Positions 33,232 through 34,491 of a stretch of DNA of 34,491 bases are shown one piece after another. How positions within the stretch are numbered: position 1 is the stretch's first letter; the number at the start of each line of letters is the position of its first letter. Origin of the DNA: an uncultured Rhizobiaceae group bacterium (lineage in GTDB: Bacteria; Pseudomonadota; Alphaproteobacteria; Rhizobiales; Rhizobiaceae); NCBI GenBank assembly GCA_938044775.1, contig CALIOE010000001.1:1-34491 (forward strand), written 5' to 3'. The notes under the pieces were generated by a model. That model saw only the letters and a program-made list of their open reading frames with translations. It had not been told where the DNA came from and ran no database searches. The position numbers were made by a program, and so were the translations under genes.

Positions 33232-34469
33232 GTTGGCATCGGCAGTCCACGCTGTACCGGAGCCTCCCGTATCGGCCAATGGACGATCGCGGCAAACAGC
33301 CCGAGCACCATACCAAACCACCAGACTGTGTCGAACGATCCGTAAATATCGCGAAGATAGCCGCCGAAGTAGACCCCAAGAAACGATCCTACCTGATGAG
33401 AGAGGAATACGATGCCACCAAGCAAGCCAAGGTGTCTTGTTCCAAACATGATCGCAACCAGGGCGTTGGTGGGCGGCACCGTTGAGAGCCACAACACACC
33501 CATGGCAACGGCAAAAACAATCACTGAGGCGGGGGTTTGTGGCAGAATAAGAAACGCCGTGATGGCGATGGAACGACCGATATAAATCAGCGACAGGAAC
33601 AGCGGCTTCGAGTACCGCTGGCCGATAGCGCCTGACGCCAGTGAACCGAATATGTTGAAGAAGCCGATCAGAGCCAGTGCGTAGCCTGCATAAGCCGCAT
33701 CGATGCCGATATCGTTGATGTAGGCGGGGAAGTGCGCGGTGATGAAGGCGACCTGAAAGCCGCAAACAAAAAACCCGGAAATCAAAAGCAGGTAGCTTCC
33801 GTGACTGAATGCTTCTCGTAGCGCTTCTCCTATTGTTTGCTCGAACTGTGCTGCCGCCTGCGGAGAACTGCCTGAATTGCCGTAGAGCGGTGCTGCAAGC
33901 ACCGGAATAATCAGCATGATGGCTGACAGCACAATGAGCGTATGCGACCAACCAAAATGCTCGATCAAACCGACCGAAATCGGGGCAAAGAGGAACATGC
34001 CGGCGGAACCTGCGGCGGTTCCGATGCCGAATACCATGCTTCGGTTTTCCGGGCTCACATGACGGGCAAAGACAGACAGTATTATTCCGAAAGACCCCGC
34101 GGCGACGCCCAGACCGACCATTACACCACCACCGATGTGGAGCCAGATTGGCGCGTCTGCATTACCCATCAGATACAGGCCCGCGGCATAAGTGAGCCCG
34201 CCGATTGCCAGCATGCGCCACGCGCCGTAGCGATCCGCGATGGCGCCGAAGACCGGTTGCCCGATACCCCAGGCCAGGTTCTGAATCGCCATTGCGAGGC
34301 CAAACGTCGTGAAGCTCCAGCCGGTGTCAGCCAATATAGGCGCTTGAAAAAAACCCATGGCCGAGCGCGGCCCGAAGCTCAGCAATGCGATAACGCAGCC
34401 ACAGGTGACGATCAGCCAGACAGGTGGATTCCAGGGACGGTGAGGAGCAACTGGCGCGGATTCAGGCAT
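33228..34469 (-). CDS. Major facilitator superfamily transporter
   Basis: This 413-residue protein has about twelve membrane helices. The A-motif-like loop GQPVFGAIADRYGAWR comes after helix two, and PENRSMVFGIGTAAGSAGMF lies in the region of helices four to five. A cytoplasmic loop in the middle (GNSGSSPQAAAQFEQTIGE) joins the two halves. It resembles MFS members near the monocarboxylate/oxalate-formate group, but no substrate can be given. GAGG stands seven bases before the ATG. The gene stop overlaps that of the thioesterase. The upstream promoter lies beyond the window edge. Confidence 0.9.
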   Translation of the reverse strand: MPESAPVAPHRPWNPPVWLIVTCGCVIALLSFGPRSAMGFFQAPILADTGWSFTTFGLAMAIQNLAWGIGQPVFGAIADRYGAWRMLAIGGLTYAAGLYLMGNADAPIWLHIGGGVMVGLGVAAGSFGIILSVFARHVSPENRSMVFGIGTAAGSAGMFLFAPISVGLIEHFGWSHTLIVLSAIMLIIPVLAAPLYGNSGSSPQAAAQFEQTIGEALREAFSHGSYLLLISGFFVCGFQVAFITAHFPAYINDIGIDAAYAGYALALIGFFNIFGSLASGAIGQRYSKPLFLSLIYIGRSIAITAFLILPQTPASVIVFAVAMGVLWLSTVPPTNALVAIMFGTRHLGLLGGIVFLSHQVGSFLGVYFGGYLRDIYGSFDTVWWFGMVLGLFAAIVHWPIREAPVQRGLPMPT

Positions 34470-34491
34470 GGGACGACCTCATTGACAAGGC

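Noticed and set aside
33055..33951. Open frame of 298 codons on the minus strand
   Set aside because: It overlaps the thioesterase and the MFS gene in another frame; it has no domain features.

Overview
The window looks like a chromosomal segment of an alphaproteobacterium of the order Hyphomicrobiales (Rhizobiales). The inference rests on the gene set: a bifunctional Rsh (p)ppGpp enzyme next to rpoZ; DUF2062-acpS; lepB-rnc-era-recO; dapA-smpB behind a lytic transglycosylase; and a MoxR-DUF58-DUF4159 membrane operon divergent from DUF1285-Nudix-cca. No rRNA, tRNA, CRISPR array, transposase, integrase or phage gene is visible. The content is mostly core chromosome and densely packed, with no gene-free stretch over 300 bases.

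Layout. 1-324 (-): start of a glutathionyl-hydroquinone reductase cut by the window edge. 569-1084 (+): a GNAT acetyltransferase. 1081-7919 (-): a four-gene operon in the order MoxR ATPase, DUF58 protein, BatA-like/DUF4159 membrane protein, vWA/amidotransferase-like membrane protein, probably an envelope-associated chaperone-type complex. 8082-10555 (+): DUF1285, CoA pyrophosphatase and CCA-adding enzyme, in one tight transcription unit. 10571-12526: hemF (-), a GNAT (+) and trmL (-). 12635-18642 (+): a tiny ORF with a perfect Shine-Dalgarno, a small one-helix membrane ORF, and three collinear ABC half-transporters. 18666-21694 (-): soluble lytic transglycosylase translationally coupled to an alpha/beta hydrolase. 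21964-23832 (+): dapA, smpB and a GNAT. 23846-27844 (-): rpoZ (with its own terminator), rsh, DUF2062, acpS. 28099-32678 (+): NYN protein, uracil-DNA glycosylase, lepB, rnc, era, recO. 32725-34469: a hotdog thioesterase (+) convergent with an MFS transporter (-).

How the genes work together. Much of the window concerns the cell envelope: MoxR operon, three exporters, lytic transglycosylase, DapA for meso-diaminopimelate and lysine, and signal peptidase. The rest is RNA and translation maintenance (Cca, TrmL, SmpB, RNase III, Era), stringent response (Rsh with RpoZ), DNA repair (UDG, RecO) and haem synthesis (HemF). Translational coupling is common: ATGA or GTGA overlaps occur at six junctions. 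TTG or GTG starts are inferred for nine genes.

The most notable points are the arrangement of three ABC exporters with a small membrane ORF in front; the tiny ORF with a consensus ribosome-binding site; the MoxR membrane operon of poorly known biochemistry; and an apparent inversion of the acpS-DUF2062-rsh-rpoZ-NYN-UDG block, which separates acpS from its usual neighbour lepB. I saw no clear evidence of a wholly new defence or mobile system.
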